Below are positions 43,826 to 52,237 of a DNA stretch of 62,005 nucleotides, piece by piece. The translations under genes were made by a program, and so were the position numbers. The notes below the pieces were generated by a model, which was not told where the DNA came from, did no database searches, and worked only from the letters and a program-made list of their open reading frames with translations. Position 1 is the first letter of the stretch. Each line of letters opens with the position of its first letter. Origin of the DNA: Caballeronia humi (GTDB lineage: Bacteria; Pseudomonadota; Gammaproteobacteria; Burkholderiales; Burkholderiaceae); contig NZ_FCNW02000036.1 of assembly GCF_001544475.1 (NCBI RefSeq), forward strand, positions 1-62,005, written 5' to 3'.

Positions 43826-44782
43826 ATGAAAATCCTGATTACCGGCGGCGCCGGATTTCTCGGACAGCGCCTCGCGCGCCGTCTCCTCGATCGCGGCGAA
43901 CTGAACGGCCAGCCGATCACCGAAATGGTGCTGCTCGACGTGGTCGCCGGCAACGATTTCGGCGACAAGCGCGTGCGCGTCGAAACTGGCGACATCGCCG
44001 ATCGCAGCGTGCTCGAACGCGCGATCGATACGAAAACCGAAGCAATCTTCCACCTCGCCGCGATCGTGAGCGGCCAGGCGGAAGCCGATTTCGACCTCGG
44101 CATGCGCATCAACCTGGACGCGTCGCGTCTGCTGCTCGAAGTGTGCCGCGCGCTCGGCCACGCGCCGCGCGTGCTGTTCACGAGTTCGGTCGCGGTCTAC
44201 GGCGGCGCGCTGCCCGACGTCGTGCAGGACGACACCGCGCTCAATCCGCAATCGTCGTACGGGACGCAGAAGGCGATCGCCGAACTGCTGCTCTCCGACT
44301 ACTCGCGACGCGGTTTTGTCGACGGCCGCGTGCTGCGCCTGCCGACCATCAGCGTGCGGCCGGGCAAGCCGAACGCGGCGGCGTCGTCGTTTGCGAGCGG
44401 GATCATCCGCGAGCCGCTGAACGGCGAGCGCGCGATTTGCCCCGTCGATGGCGAGACGCGTCTCTGGCTGTTGTCGCCGAAAAGCGCGATCGAGGCGCTG
44501 ATCGCGGGCCTTGAAATCGATCGCGAAAAGCTCGGCAACCGGCCGGTCGTCAATCTGCCGGGGCTCTCGGTGAGCGTGAACGAGATGATCGAAGCGCTGC
44601 GCGAAGTGGCGGGCGAGGAAGCGGTTGCGCGCATCGACCGTCAACGCGACGAGCGCATCGAGAAGATCGTCGGAAGCTGGCCGGGCGCGTGGAATCCCGA
44701 ACGCGCGGAGCAGCTCGGCCTGCAAGGCGACAAGACGTTCGCCGACGTGATCCGCGCCTACATCGCCGATCAGAAAGCCTGA
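43826..44782 (+). CDS. denD: D-erythronate dehydrogenase
   Basis: A 318-aa extended SDR that oxidises D-erythronate to 2-oxo-tetronate with NAD+. It has the cofactor motif TGGAGFLGQRLARRLL at residues 6-21, FTSSVAVYGG, and the catalytic SYGTQK (Tyr, Lys). It resembles nucleoside-sugar epimerases, but the operon makes erythronate the substrate. It ends the operon, followed by a 9-bp-stem hairpin. Confidence 0.9.
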   Translation: MKILITGGAGFLGQRLARRLLDRGELNGQPITEMVLLDVVAGNDFGDKRVRVETGDIADRSVLERAIDTKTEAIFHLAAIVSGQAEADFDLGMRINLDASRLLLEVCRALGHAPRVLFTSSVAVYGGALPDVVQDDTALNPQSSYGTQKAIAELLLSDYSRRGFVDGRVLRLPTISVRPGKPNAAASSFASGIIREPLNGERAICPVDGETRLWLLSPKSAIEALIAGLEIDREKLGNRPVVNLPGLSVSVNEMIEALREVAGEEAVARIDRQRDERIEKIVGSWPGAWNPERAEQLGLQGDKTFADVIRAYIADQKA

Positions 44783-44807
44783 CATTCGTTAAGCCTTCAC
44801 TCCATAC

Positions 44808-44830
44808 GGCGCCGCAGCCCTTGCGGCGCC
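44808..44830 (+). terminator. Hairpin after denD
   Basis: GGCGCCGCA and TGCGGCGCC form a perfect 9-bp stem around a 5-base loop, 25 bp after the denD stop. There is no T run, so termination here would be weak or factor-assisted. Confidence 0.45.
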
Positions 44831-45012
44831 TGACTCGCGCCGTGGTCCCGCGACCATTGCTGTAATCCGCGCTACACTCATCTCTTTAATGTGACGAAGC
44901 TGGCTCAAGCCCAGCACGCATCGGCGCGTGCAGCCCATCCGCGCTTTCGCGCGCATCGCAAAAACATCTTCGTCGCCCTCTTCGGACGCCACCTCGTGTG
45001 CGGGAGAATTCC

Positions 45013-46098
45013 ATGTTGCTCCACGACCTCGTCGATCGGTTCGGCCCGGCGATCGTCTTCGTCAACGTAATGGGCGCGGCGCTCGGGCTGCCCGTGCCCG
45101 CCATGCCTACGCTGATCGTCGTCGGCGCATCGGTCGAGGTGATGGCGCTGCGCGGCTCGGGCACGCTGCTCTGGCCGATCCTCGGCATGCTGGCGCTCGC
45201 GGTGGCGGGCGGCGTGCTCGGCGACCTCGTCTGGTTTCAGGGCGGCCGACGCTACGGCGACCGCACGCTCAAGACGATCTGCAAGCTCTCGCTCTCGCGC
45301 GATACGTGCGTCAAGAAAACCGAGCGCTTTTTCGGCCGCTGGGGCGTGCGCGTGCTGCTCGTCGCGAAATTCATCCCAGGGCTTTCGCTCGTGTCGGTGC
45401 CGCTTGCAGGCGCGATGGGCGTGCGCCTGCGCAGCTTCATCGCGCACGACGGCGCGGGCGTCGCGCTGTGGGCGGCGGTCGGGCTCGGGCTCGGCGTCGC
45501 GTTCGCGGCGGAGCTGGAGATGCTCTTCGCGATGCTCTCGCGCCTCGGACGGCAGGCGGGCATGGTCGTCGCCGTGCTGCTCGCGGCGTATATCGCATAC
45601 CGCTGGTGGCGCCGCCGGGCGCTGATGGAGACGCTGGAAAAGGCGCGCGTCACCGTCGACGAGCTCTACGCGATGATGGAAAACAAGCCGCTGCCGACGA
45701 TTTTCGATATCCGTTCGCGTGAAAAGCGCGTGCTCGATCCGTTCGTGATCCCCGGCGCGGTGTTCGCGGACGAACGCGAGTTGCAAAAGATCATGCTGGA
45801 ATACGACCCGGCGCAGAAGATCATCATTTATTGCTCGTGCCCGAATGAAGTATCGGCGGCGTGGATGGCGAAGACGCTGCGCAACGCGGGCTTCAAGGAC
45901 GTCGTGCCGCTGACAGGCGGGCTCGACGCGTGGCGGCTCGCGGGCTTCGAAGTCGCGCCGCTCACCGAACTGGGCGACGACCCGGTGATGACCGACGAAG
46001 TCGGCGAAATGGCTGCAATGTGCCCGTGGCCGGTGAAGTCGGCGGCGGGTTCGGGATCCCTGCAAGAAGCTGGTTTTCCACATGGAGATCGCGCATGA
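45013..46098 (+). CDS. DedA membrane protein fused to rhodanese domain
   Basis: A 361-aa fusion. Residues 1-210 are a DedA/SNARE-associated membrane domain (GLPVPAMPTLIVVGAS, GDLVWFQGGRRYG, VAKFIPGLSLVSVPLAG). Residues 215-320 are a rhodanese domain with the active-site cysteine in IIYCSCPNEVSAAWMAK. DedA proteins handle lipid flipping and envelope homeostasis; rhodaneses transfer sulphur or sense thiols. The ATG at 45013 has GGGAG upstream and is preferred over a GTG at 44998. Its stop overlaps the next start (ATGA), so it is coupled to the thioredoxin-reductase-like fusion and a shared redox task is likely. Confidence 0.88.
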   Translation: MLLHDLVDRFGPAIVFVNVMGAALGLPVPAMPTLIVVGASVEVMALRGSGTLLWPILGMLALAVAGGVLGDLVWFQGGRRYGDRTLKTICKLSLSRDTCVKKTERFFGRWGVRVLLVAKFIPGLSLVSVPLAGAMGVRLRSFIAHDGAGVALWAAVGLGLGVAFAAELEMLFAMLSRLGRQAGMVVAVLLAAYIAYRWWRRRALMETLEKARVTVDELYAMMENKPLPTIFDIRSREKRVLDPFVIPGAVFADERELQKIMLEYDPAQKIIIYCSCPNEVSAAWMAKTLRNAGFKDVVPLTGGLDAWRLAGFEVAPLTELGDDPVMTDEVGEMAAMCPWPVKSAAGSGSLQEAGFPHGDRA

Positions 46099-47915
46099 GT
46101 ACAAGTATGGGCGGCGAGCCGTCGAACGACTTTTTTCCGGCCGGGATCGCCTGGGCCCCGCGCGACACGCCGCACGAAGATCCGAACATCATGCCGACGG
46201 CGGTCGGCGCCCCCTCCGTGAGCGGAGGCGAAGAGGCGCCGTTCTCGCCGCTCCAGACGCGCGCGCACCAGATGTTTCCGCTGCTCACCGAGAGCGAAGT
46301 CGAGCGCATGCGCCGCTTCGGCACGATCGAGCGCTGGAAGGCCGGCGAGGCGATGTTCACGATGGGCGACGTCGGGAAGGGCATGGTGGTCGTGCTGAAG
46401 GGTCTCGTGCGGATCAACCGGCGTGACGCGCTCGGGCACGTGCATCTGATCATCGACCAGCCGCCAGGGCAGTTCCTCGCGGAAATCGCGCAGTTGTCGG
46501 GCAAGCCCTGTCTCGTCGATGGCTACGCGCTAGAGGACGTGGAAGGCATCGTGATTCCGCCAGAGCAATTGCGGGCGCTGATCATCGCCGAGGCGGAACT
46601 CGGCGAGCGCATCATGCGCGCGCTGATCCTGCGGCGCGTCGGGCTGATCGAAAAGGGCAGCGGGCCGGTGCTGCTCGGCAAGTCCACCGACGGCAAGCTG
46701 ATCGCGCTGCAAGGGTTCCTGCGCCGTAACGGCTACCCGCACACCGTGATCGACGCCTGCGCCGATCCGGACGCGATCGCTTTGCTGGAACGCATATCGG
46801 CGTCGAAGGCCGATTTTCCGCTCGTGATCTGTCCGGATGGCACCGTGCTGCGCGCACCCGACGAGAACCAGGTCGCGACGCAACTCGGCTGGCTGCCGGA
46901 ATTCGACAGCGCGCATATCTACGATGTCGCGGTCGTCGGCGCGGGGCCGGCCGGGCTCGCGACGGCGGTGTATGCGGCGTCCGAAGGGTTGTCGGTGGCC
47001 GTGTTCGATTGCCGCGCGCCGGGCGGACAAGCGGGAGCGAGCTCGCGCATCGAGAACTATCTCGGCTTTCCGACCGGCATCTCCGGACAGGCGCTCGCGG
47101 GCCGCGCGTTCGTGCAGGCGCAGAAATTCGGCGCGCATATCGCGATCCCGAGCGAGATCAAATCGCTCCACTGCGACCGTTCGCCGATTCAGGTCGAACT
47201 CGCGAACGGCACGCTCGTTTCGACGCGCACGGTCGTGATCGCGAGCGGCGCGGCTTACCGGCGCCCGGCGATCGAAGGACTGGAGCGCTTCGAAGGGCGC
47301 GGGACGTATTACTGGGCGTCGCCCGTCGAGGCGAAGCTCTGCAAGGATTCGGAAGTGGTGCTCGTCGGCGGCGGCAATTCGGCGGGGCAGGCTGCGGTCT
47401 ATCTCGCGTCGCACTGCGTGCACGTCCATCTGCTCATTCGCGGTTCGGGGCTGGCGGCGAGCATGTCGCGCTATCTCGTCGACCGCATCGCTTCGCTGCC
47501 GAACGTCACGCTGCACACGCATACGCAGATCAGCTCGCTCGATGGCGACGATCGCGGGCTCACGGCGGTGAACTGCAAGTCGGCGGACGGGCCGTTGTCG
47601 TTCCCCGTGCGGCATCTGTTCCTCTTCACCGGCGCCGATCCGAATACGTCGTGGCTCTCGGGGTGCAACGTGAGCGTCGATAGCAAGGGCTTCGTGTTGA
47701 CTGGGCCGGAAGCGCATGAGGGACAGGAACCGGGCGCCCCGGCACTGGAAACGAGCGTGCCGGGCGTGTTCGCGATTGGCGACGTGCGCTCGGCATCGAC
47801 GAAACGCGTGGCGGCGGCGGTTGGTGAAGGCGCGGCGGTCGTCGCGCAGATCCACGGGCTGCTCGCGCTGCGTCAGGAGCTCGACGTCGATGCGCCTTGC
47901 GCCGCGCGTGTTTGA
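46095..47915 (+). CDS. cNMP-binding-like / Trx-like / thioredoxin-reductase-like fusion
   Basis: A 606-aa three-part protein. After a 50-residue disordered start, residues 60-185 form a cyclic-nucleotide-binding-like domain whose phosphate cassette reads FLAEIAQLSGKPCLV, without the usual R-T/S-A, so nucleotide binding is doubtful. Residues 195-265 are glutaredoxin/thioredoxin-like without CxxC. Residues 275-600 are a thioredoxin-reductase-like FAD module (GAGPAGLA at 282, GGGNSAGQ at 426, GDVR near the end). The CATC redox site of true thioredoxin reductases is replaced by YYWASPVEA (407-413). It is therefore not a classical thioredoxin reductase. It is coupled to DedA-rhodanese and overlaps the sensor kinase 3' end by 43 bp. 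Confidence 0.83.
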   Translation: MSTSMGGEPSNDFFPAGIAWAPRDTPHEDPNIMPTAVGAPSVSGGEEAPFSPLQTRAHQMFPLLTESEVERMRRFGTIERWKAGEAMFTMGDVGKGMVVVLKGLVRINRRDALGHVHLIIDQPPGQFLAEIAQLSGKPCLVDGYALEDVEGIVIPPEQLRALIIAEAELGERIMRALILRRVGLIEKGSGPVLLGKSTDGKLIALQGFLRRNGYPHTVIDACADPDAIALLERISASKADFPLVICPDGTVLRAPDENQVATQLGWLPEFDSAHIYDVAVVGAGPAGLATAVYAASEGLSVAVFDCRAPGGQAGASSRIENYLGFPTGISGQALAGRAFVQAQKFGAHIAIPSEIKSLHCDRSPIQVELANGTLVSTRTVVIASGAAYRRPAIEGLERFEGRGTYYWASPVEAKLCKDSEVVLVGGGNSAGQAAVYLASHCVHVHLLIRGSGLAASMSRYLVDRIASLPNVTLHTHTQISSLDGDDRGLTAVNCKSADGPLSFPVRHLFLFTGADPNTSWLSGCNVSVDSKGFVLTGPEAHEGQEPGAPALETSVPGVFAIGDVRSASTKRVAAAVGEGAAVVAQIHGLLALRQELDVDAPCAARV

Positions 47916-49327
47916 GCCGATGATGCTGCGTTCGCGAAGCGCAGCGTGAATTCGATCCACCCGTCGCGCGTGCACGCGGCCGATGCATGGCCGCCGTGCA
48001 GGCGCATGATCGCCTGCACGATCGCAAGCCCCAGTCCGCTCGATTCCGTGAACTCGCTGCGGGCCGCATCGCCGCGATAGAAGCGGTCGAAGAGACGAGT
48101 CAGTTCTTCCTCACTGATCGCTTTCCCCTGATTGCCGATCACGATGCTTGCGCCTTCTTCGTCCGCGCGTCCCGACAGGCGTACGACGGTGCCCGGCGTC
48201 GCATATCGCACCGCATTCACGACGACGTTACCGATCGCGCGCCGGCACATGATTGCATGCGCAACCATTTCGCCTTCGGCTTGAACATCGAAGGTGATCT
48301 GCCGCTCGTCGGCGATGCCTTCGAAGTAAGTGCTGATTGTTTCGAGCTCTTCGCGGATCGACAAATGCGTGCGTTCGATCTGCTGCTCTTCATGATCGGC
48401 CTGCGCGAGAAACAGAATGTTCTGCGCGATCCTTCCCAGGCGTTCCAGCTCCTCCAGATTCGATTCGAGCACGCTGCGATATTCGCCGGTGCTGCGCGTA
48501 TGCGCGAGCGTGACCTGCGTCTGGCCGATCAATACGCCGATCGGCGTGCGCACCTCGTGCGCGAGGTCCGCCGAGAATTGCAGCAGACGTTCATAGCCCG
48601 TTGCGAGGCGGTCGAGCATCGCGTTGAACGACTCCGCGAGGCCCTGCAATTCTGCCGGTGCGTTCGCGACATCGAGCCGCGCCGACATCCGGTTCGGCGT
48701 GATCTCGGCGGCCTTCGCGGCCATCTTCGTGAGCGGCTGCAGGCCGCGGCTCGATACCCAGTATGCGAGCAGCACGGTCACGACCACGGCGCCGATCACG
48801 TTGATCCACACGCGCACGAGGTACGCGGAGAGCACTCGTGCTTCCTGCGTCATCGTGTGGGCGGCGATGATCTCGACCGTCTCGCCGCTCTCGCCGATCT
48901 GCGCCTGCGCCGCGACCCAGCGCATGCGCACGCCGTCGGCGCTCTTGCCTTCGTAGAGCGCATCGAGCGTGACGGGTTGCGTCACGGGCACGGGCGTGAG
49001 CGGCGGCAGCGGCCTCTGTTCAGGATTCACGTTGATGAACGGCGCGACGCCCGCGCGGCGAAAGATGATGACGTCCTGCCTGTCGCCGAGCATCGTTTCG
49101 AAAAGGCGCGGACGTGATTCGATCTGCGTGATCGTGTACATGTCGTGCAGCAACGACCGAAAGTGCTCGACACGCCCAATCAGTTGATAGTCCGCGCGTG
49201 TGGAGAGCGCGGAATTCGTCGCCTGATACAGCGACGCGCCGACCATGCCGACTACCACGCATACGATCAGTGCAAAGAGGCAGGTGATGCGAACAGCGAG
49301 CGAATGCGTCGGCCACTTCGCGTTCAA
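47873..49327 (-). CDS. Sensor histidine kinase, CusS/HprS type
   Basis: A 484-aa membrane kinase of the heavy-metal/HprS class. It has an N-terminal helix (ITCLFALIVCVVVGMVGASL), a periplasmic loop, a second helix near residue 190, a HAMP domain, the H-box FSADLAHEVRTPIGVLI, an N-box NVVVNAVRYA and the G-box SSGLGLAIVQAIM. I place the start at a TTG (49327) that overlaps the response regulator stop as TTGA and has GGAGAGAATCC before it; the long frame upstream is non-homologous. It is coupled to the regulator and should signal to the divergent cytochrome b-molybdoenzyme operon. The signal, copper or reactive chlorine/peroxide, is inferred. Confidence 0.87.
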   Translation of the reverse strand: MNAKWPTHSLAVRITCLFALIVCVVVGMVGASLYQATNSALSTRADYQLIGRVEHFRSLLHDMYTITQIESRPRLFETMLGDRQDVIIFRRAGVAPFINVNPEQRPLPPLTPVPVTQPVTLDALYEGKSADGVRMRWVAAQAQIGESGETVEIIAAHTMTQEARVLSAYLVRVWINVIGAVVVTVLLAYWVSSRGLQPLTKMAAKAAEITPNRMSARLDVANAPAELQGLAESFNAMLDRLATGYERLLQFSADLAHEVRTPIGVLIGQTQVTLAHTRSTGEYRSVLESNLEELERLGRIAQNILFLAQADHEEQQIERTHLSIREELETISTYFEGIADERQITFDVQAEGEMVAHAIMCRRAIGNVVVNAVRYATPGTVVRLSGRADEEGASIVIGNQGKAISEEELTRLFDRFYRGDAARSEFTESSGLGLAIVQAIMRLHGGHASAACTRDGWIEFTLRFANAASSAQTRAAQGASTSSS

Positions 49328-49995
49328 GGATTCTCTCCGAACGAATAGCCGATGCTGCGCACCGTGTGAATCAGCTTGATGTCGAACGGCTGGTCGAGCT
49401 TCGCGCGCAATCGCTTGATGGCGACGTCGACCACGTTGGTATCGCTGTCGAAATTCATGTCCCACACTTCCGATGCGATCAGCGTGCGCGAGAGGGCTTC
49501 GCCTTGCCGCCTGCAAAAGAGATGCAGCAGCGCGAACTCCTTGTTGGTCAGTGCGATGTCGATGCCCTGACGCGTGACTTTGCGGCGCAGGACATCGACG
49601 TGCAAGTCGGCGATCTGGAACACATCGGCTTCACGCACCACGCCGCGCCGCAGCAGCGTGCGGATGCGCAGCACGAGTTCGGTGAAGGAAAAGGGCTTGA
49701 CGAGATAGTCGTCGGCGCCGAGTTCGAGGCCGTGGATACGATCGGTGACGTGATCGCGCGCCGTCAGAAAAATGACAGGCAGGTCACGTTTCGCGCGCAA
49801 CGCCGACATGATCTGCCATCCGTCGATGCCGGGCAGCATGACGTCGAGCACGATCAGTTCGTACGGATGCGCGAGCGCCTGATGGAGCCCGTCGGTGCCG
49901 TTACGAACGAGATCAACCTGATAGCCGGACTCGGTGAGCCCCTTCTTCAGATAGTCGCCCGTCTTGCGGTCGTCTTCGATAACGAGAATGGTCAT
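49324..49995 (-). CDS. OmpR-type response regulator, CusR/HprR class
   Basis: A 223-aa regulator with a receiver domain (ILVIEDDRKTGDYLKKGL with the acidic pair, phospho-acceptor Asp in LIVLDVMLPGIDG, Lys in DYLVKPFSF) and a C-terminal winged helix (LTNKEFALLHLFCRRQGEAL, VVDVAIKRLRAKLD). I start at ATG 49995, giving MTILVIEDD; nine further codons are possible. It is divergent from the cytochrome b gene. A box matching the CusR consensus in one half-site sits between them, so it likely controls both directions. Confidence 0.9.
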   Translation of the reverse strand: MTILVIEDDRKTGDYLKKGLTESGYQVDLVRNGTDGLHQALAHPYELIVLDVMLPGIDGWQIMSALRAKRDLPVIFLTARDHVTDRIHGLELGADDYLVKPFSFTELVLRIRTLLRRGVVREADVFQIADLHVDVLRRKVTRQGIDIALTNKEFALLHLFCRRQGEALSRTLIASEVWDMNFDSDTNVVDVAIKRLRAKLDQPFDIKLIHTVRSIGYSFGENP

Positions 49996-50052
49996 GCGCG
50001 TTGCGATGAATGGTGTGAGCACATTCTAGCGAGCATGCGGACGTGGCTCGCG

Positions 50053-50074
50053 AAAATGACAAAAAAGTCATTGA
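50053..50074. promoter_or_regulatory. CusR/HprR-like response regulator box
   Basis: AAAATGACAA-AA-AAGTCATTGA. The E. coli CusR consensus is AAAATGACAA-N2-TTGTCATTTT: the first half matches 10 of 10 and the second 6 of 10, keeping GTCATT. The core is an inverted repeat AATGAC-N6-GTCATT. It lies between the divergent regulator and cytochrome b genes. Confidence 0.68.
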
Positions 50075-50145
50075 GCAGTCATGCGTGCATCAGAGCCGCG
50101 CCGCTACGATTTCACCTCATGATTCACCACTCCCGCCGAGGCCCA

Positions 50146-50748
50146 ATGACACAGCAGCTACAGCAAACCGTTCAGCCGGGCTGGGTTCGCATCACGCACT
50201 GGATCAACGCGCTCGCGGTCGTTGCGATGGTGACGAGCGGCTGGCAAATCTACGATGCCTCGCCGATCTTCAAGTCGATCACGTTTCCTGCGAGCATCAC
50301 GCTCGGCGGATGGCTCGGCGGCGCGCTCCTGTGGCACTTCGCGGCGATGTGGCTGCTGGTCATCAACTTTGCCGTGTATCTCGTGCTGAACGTGGCGAGC
50401 GGGCGCTTTCGACGCAAGCTGTGGCCGGTGAGCGTGAAGAGCGTGATCGCCGATGCATTCGCGGCGTTCCGCGGCAAGCTCAAGCACGACGATCTCACGC
50501 ACTACAACGCGGTGCAGAAGTTCGCGTATCTCGCGGTGATCGTGGATATCGTGATCGTCATCGTGTCGGGGCTTGCCGTGTGGAAGTCGGTGCAGTTTCC
50601 GATGCTTCGCGCGCTGATGGGCGGATATGATTCGGCGCGCGTCGTGCACTTCTTTGCGATGAGTTTTCTGGTGGCGTTCTTCGTGCTGCATGTCGTGATG
50701 GTCGCGCTCGTGCCGCGCTCGCTGCTCTTGATGATCCGGGGACGCTGA
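50146..50748 (+). CDS. Membrane cytochrome b (cytochrome b561/b6-like)
   Basis: A 200-aa four-helix membrane cytochrome b. Heme-ligand histidines are likely in ITHWINALAVV (TM1), LLWHFAAMWL (TM2), VVHFFAMSFL and FVLHVVMVALV (TM4). It should pass electrons from the quinone pool to the periplasmic molybdoenzyme encoded 3 bp downstream. It plays the part MsrQ plays for MsrP but belongs to a different cytochrome family. The start at 50146 has GAGG upstream; an ATG at 50119 is an alternative. Confidence 0.85.
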   Translation: MTQQLQQTVQPGWVRITHWINALAVVAMVTSGWQIYDASPIFKSITFPASITLGGWLGGALLWHFAAMWLLVINFAVYLVLNVASGRFRRKLWPVSVKSVIADAFAAFRGKLKHDDLTHYNAVQKFAYLAVIVDIVIVIVSGLAVWKSVQFPMLRALMGGYDSARVVHFFAMSFLVAFFVLHVVMVALVPRSLLLMIRGR

Positions 50749-50751
50749 TTC

Positions 50752-51534
50752 ATGTCGATTCGAAAAATTTTCACGGGCGCTTTGGGTCTGGACGCCGAGT
50801 CGATCGTCAAGGATGCGCAGAAGGAATTGAAGGCGCCCGCGCGGCGGCTCTTCGGCAAGCGCATTCTCACGCTCGGCGGTCTCGCGATGCTCTCAGGCTG
50901 TGACCTCACCAACGATAAATCGGTCAACGCGATGCTGCGCAAGATGTCCTCGTTCAACGACGACGCTCAGGCCTTGCTTTTCGATCCGAACAAGCTCGCG
51001 CCGACCTATCCCGAATCGATGATCACGCGACCGTTTCCATTCAACGCGTTCTATGACATCGATGAGGTGCCCGAGGTCGATGCTTCGACGTATCGCTTGC
51101 AGGTCGGCGGTTTAGCCAAAGGCCAGCGCGTCTGGACGCTCGAAGAGCTGCGCGCGTTACCGCAGGAAAGCCAGGTGACGCGGCATATCTGTATCGAAGG
51201 ATGGAGCGCGATCGGCAAGTGGGGTGGCGTGCGCTTTGCCGATTTCCTCAAGCGCTCCGGCGCCGACACGACGGCCAAGTACGTCGCGTTCCATTGCGCG
51301 GATAACTACTCGACGAGCATCGACATGCCGACCGCGCTGCACGCGCAGACGCTGCTCACGCTCACTTACGACGGCCAGGTCCTGCCGCCGAAATACGGCT
51401 TTCCGATGAAGCTGCGCATGCCGACCAAGCTCGGCTACAAAAATCCGAAGCACATCGTCTCGATCACCGTGACGAACGACTACCCCGGCGGCTACTGGGA
51501 GAACCAGGGCTACAACTGGTTCGGCGGGTCCTGA
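50752..51534 (+). CDS. Molybdopterin-dependent oxidoreductase, sulfite-oxidase fold
   Basis: A 260-aa enzyme of the SUOX/MsrP superfamily. The Mo-coordinating cysteine is Cys147 in TRHICIEGWSAIGKWGG, and the cofactor pocket follows at FHCADNYSTSIDMPTALH. The N-terminus contains a twin-arginine-like ARRLFGKR, a hydrophobic stretch and a lipobox-like LAMLSGC (Cys50) after an unusually long 30-residue leader, so Tat export with lipid anchoring is plausible. With the cytochrome b it forms a two-component oxidoreductase, perhaps repairing oxidised methionine or reducing a small S- or N-oxide. The substrate is inferred. Confidence 0.87.
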   Translation: MSIRKIFTGALGLDAESIVKDAQKELKAPARRLFGKRILTLGGLAMLSGCDLTNDKSVNAMLRKMSSFNDDAQALLFDPNKLAPTYPESMITRPFPFNAFYDIDEVPEVDASTYRLQVGGLAKGQRVWTLEELRALPQESQVTRHICIEGWSAIGKWGGVRFADFLKRSGADTTAKYVAFHCADNYSTSIDMPTALHAQTLLTLTYDGQVLPPKYGFPMKLRMPTKLGYKNPKHIVSITVTNDYPGGYWENQGYNWFGGS

Positions 51535-51576
51535 GTCTGCCGCTCGCTTTTTTGCTGTTCCCTCCAAGGAGACTTC

Positions 51577-52191
51577 ATGAAACTGCAATTGAAACTCGGC
51601 GCTGCTGTTGCCACGTTTGTCATCGCTTCGGCTGCGTTCGCGCAGACGCCTGCTGCGAAGCCCACGCGCATTCGCGGCGAAATCGTCTCGCTGACTGGCG
51701 ACACGCTGACGGTCCATCGACGCAGCGGCGACACCGTGACGATCGACGTGAAGTCGAGCGTTCCGGTCACGGCTGTGAAGAACATCAAGCTGGAGGACAT
51801 CAAGCCCGGCTCGTTCGTCGGCACGGCTGCGACGACCGGCACCGACGGCAAGCTGACCGCCACCGAAGTGCTAGTGTTCCCCGAGGCCGCACGCGGCACG
51901 GGCGAAGGTCACTACGCATGGGATTTGGGTCCGAACAGTTCGATGACGAACGCGAACGTGGACAGCGTCGTGCAAGCCACGAGCGGTCGCGACCTCAAGC
52001 TGTCATACAAGGGCGGCAACAATTCGGTGACGGTGCCCGAGAACGTACCGGTCGTGACATTCGCTCCGGCCGCTCGCACCGATCTGATCGCGGGCAAGAA
52101 AGTATTCATCGTCGCGAGCCCGGTGAACGGTACTCAGTTCGCGGCGCAGCGGATCGTTGTTGAGAAGGATGGCGTCGTGCCGCCGATGTAA
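51577..52191 (+). CDS. Secreted DUF5666-like protein
   Basis: A 204-aa exported protein with a signal peptide cleaved near AAFA-QT. The mature part is beta-rich with two similar segments (RIRGEIVSLTGDTLTVHRRS; TFAPAARTDLIAGKKVFIVA) resembling DUF5666 barrels. No catalytic residues stand out. A strong AAGGAGA site lies before the start. It is 42 bp after the molybdoenzyme gene and ends at a strong terminator, so it is the last gene of that operon; a periplasmic accessory role is inferred. Confidence 0.78.
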   Translation: MKLQLKLGAAVATFVIASAAFAQTPAAKPTRIRGEIVSLTGDTLTVHRRSGDTVTIDVKSSVPVTAVKNIKLEDIKPGSFVGTAATTGTDGKLTATEVLVFPEAARGTGEGHYAWDLGPNSSMTNANVDSVVQATSGRDLKLSYKGGNNSVTVPENVPVVTFAPAARTDLIAGKKVFIVASPVNGTQFAAQRIVVEKDGVVPPM

Positions 52192-52203
52192 TTCGCGGAC
52201 ACG

Positions 52204-52233
52204 AAAAGCGCCCGCCGAACGGCGGGCGCTTTT
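52204..52233. terminator. Bidirectional terminator
   Basis: AAAAGCGCCCGCC and its perfect complement around a GAAC loop give a 13-bp stem, with the A/T ends serving both strands. It ends the molybdoenzyme operon from the left and the tautomerase gene from the right. Confidence 0.88.
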
Positions 52234-52237
52234 GCAT

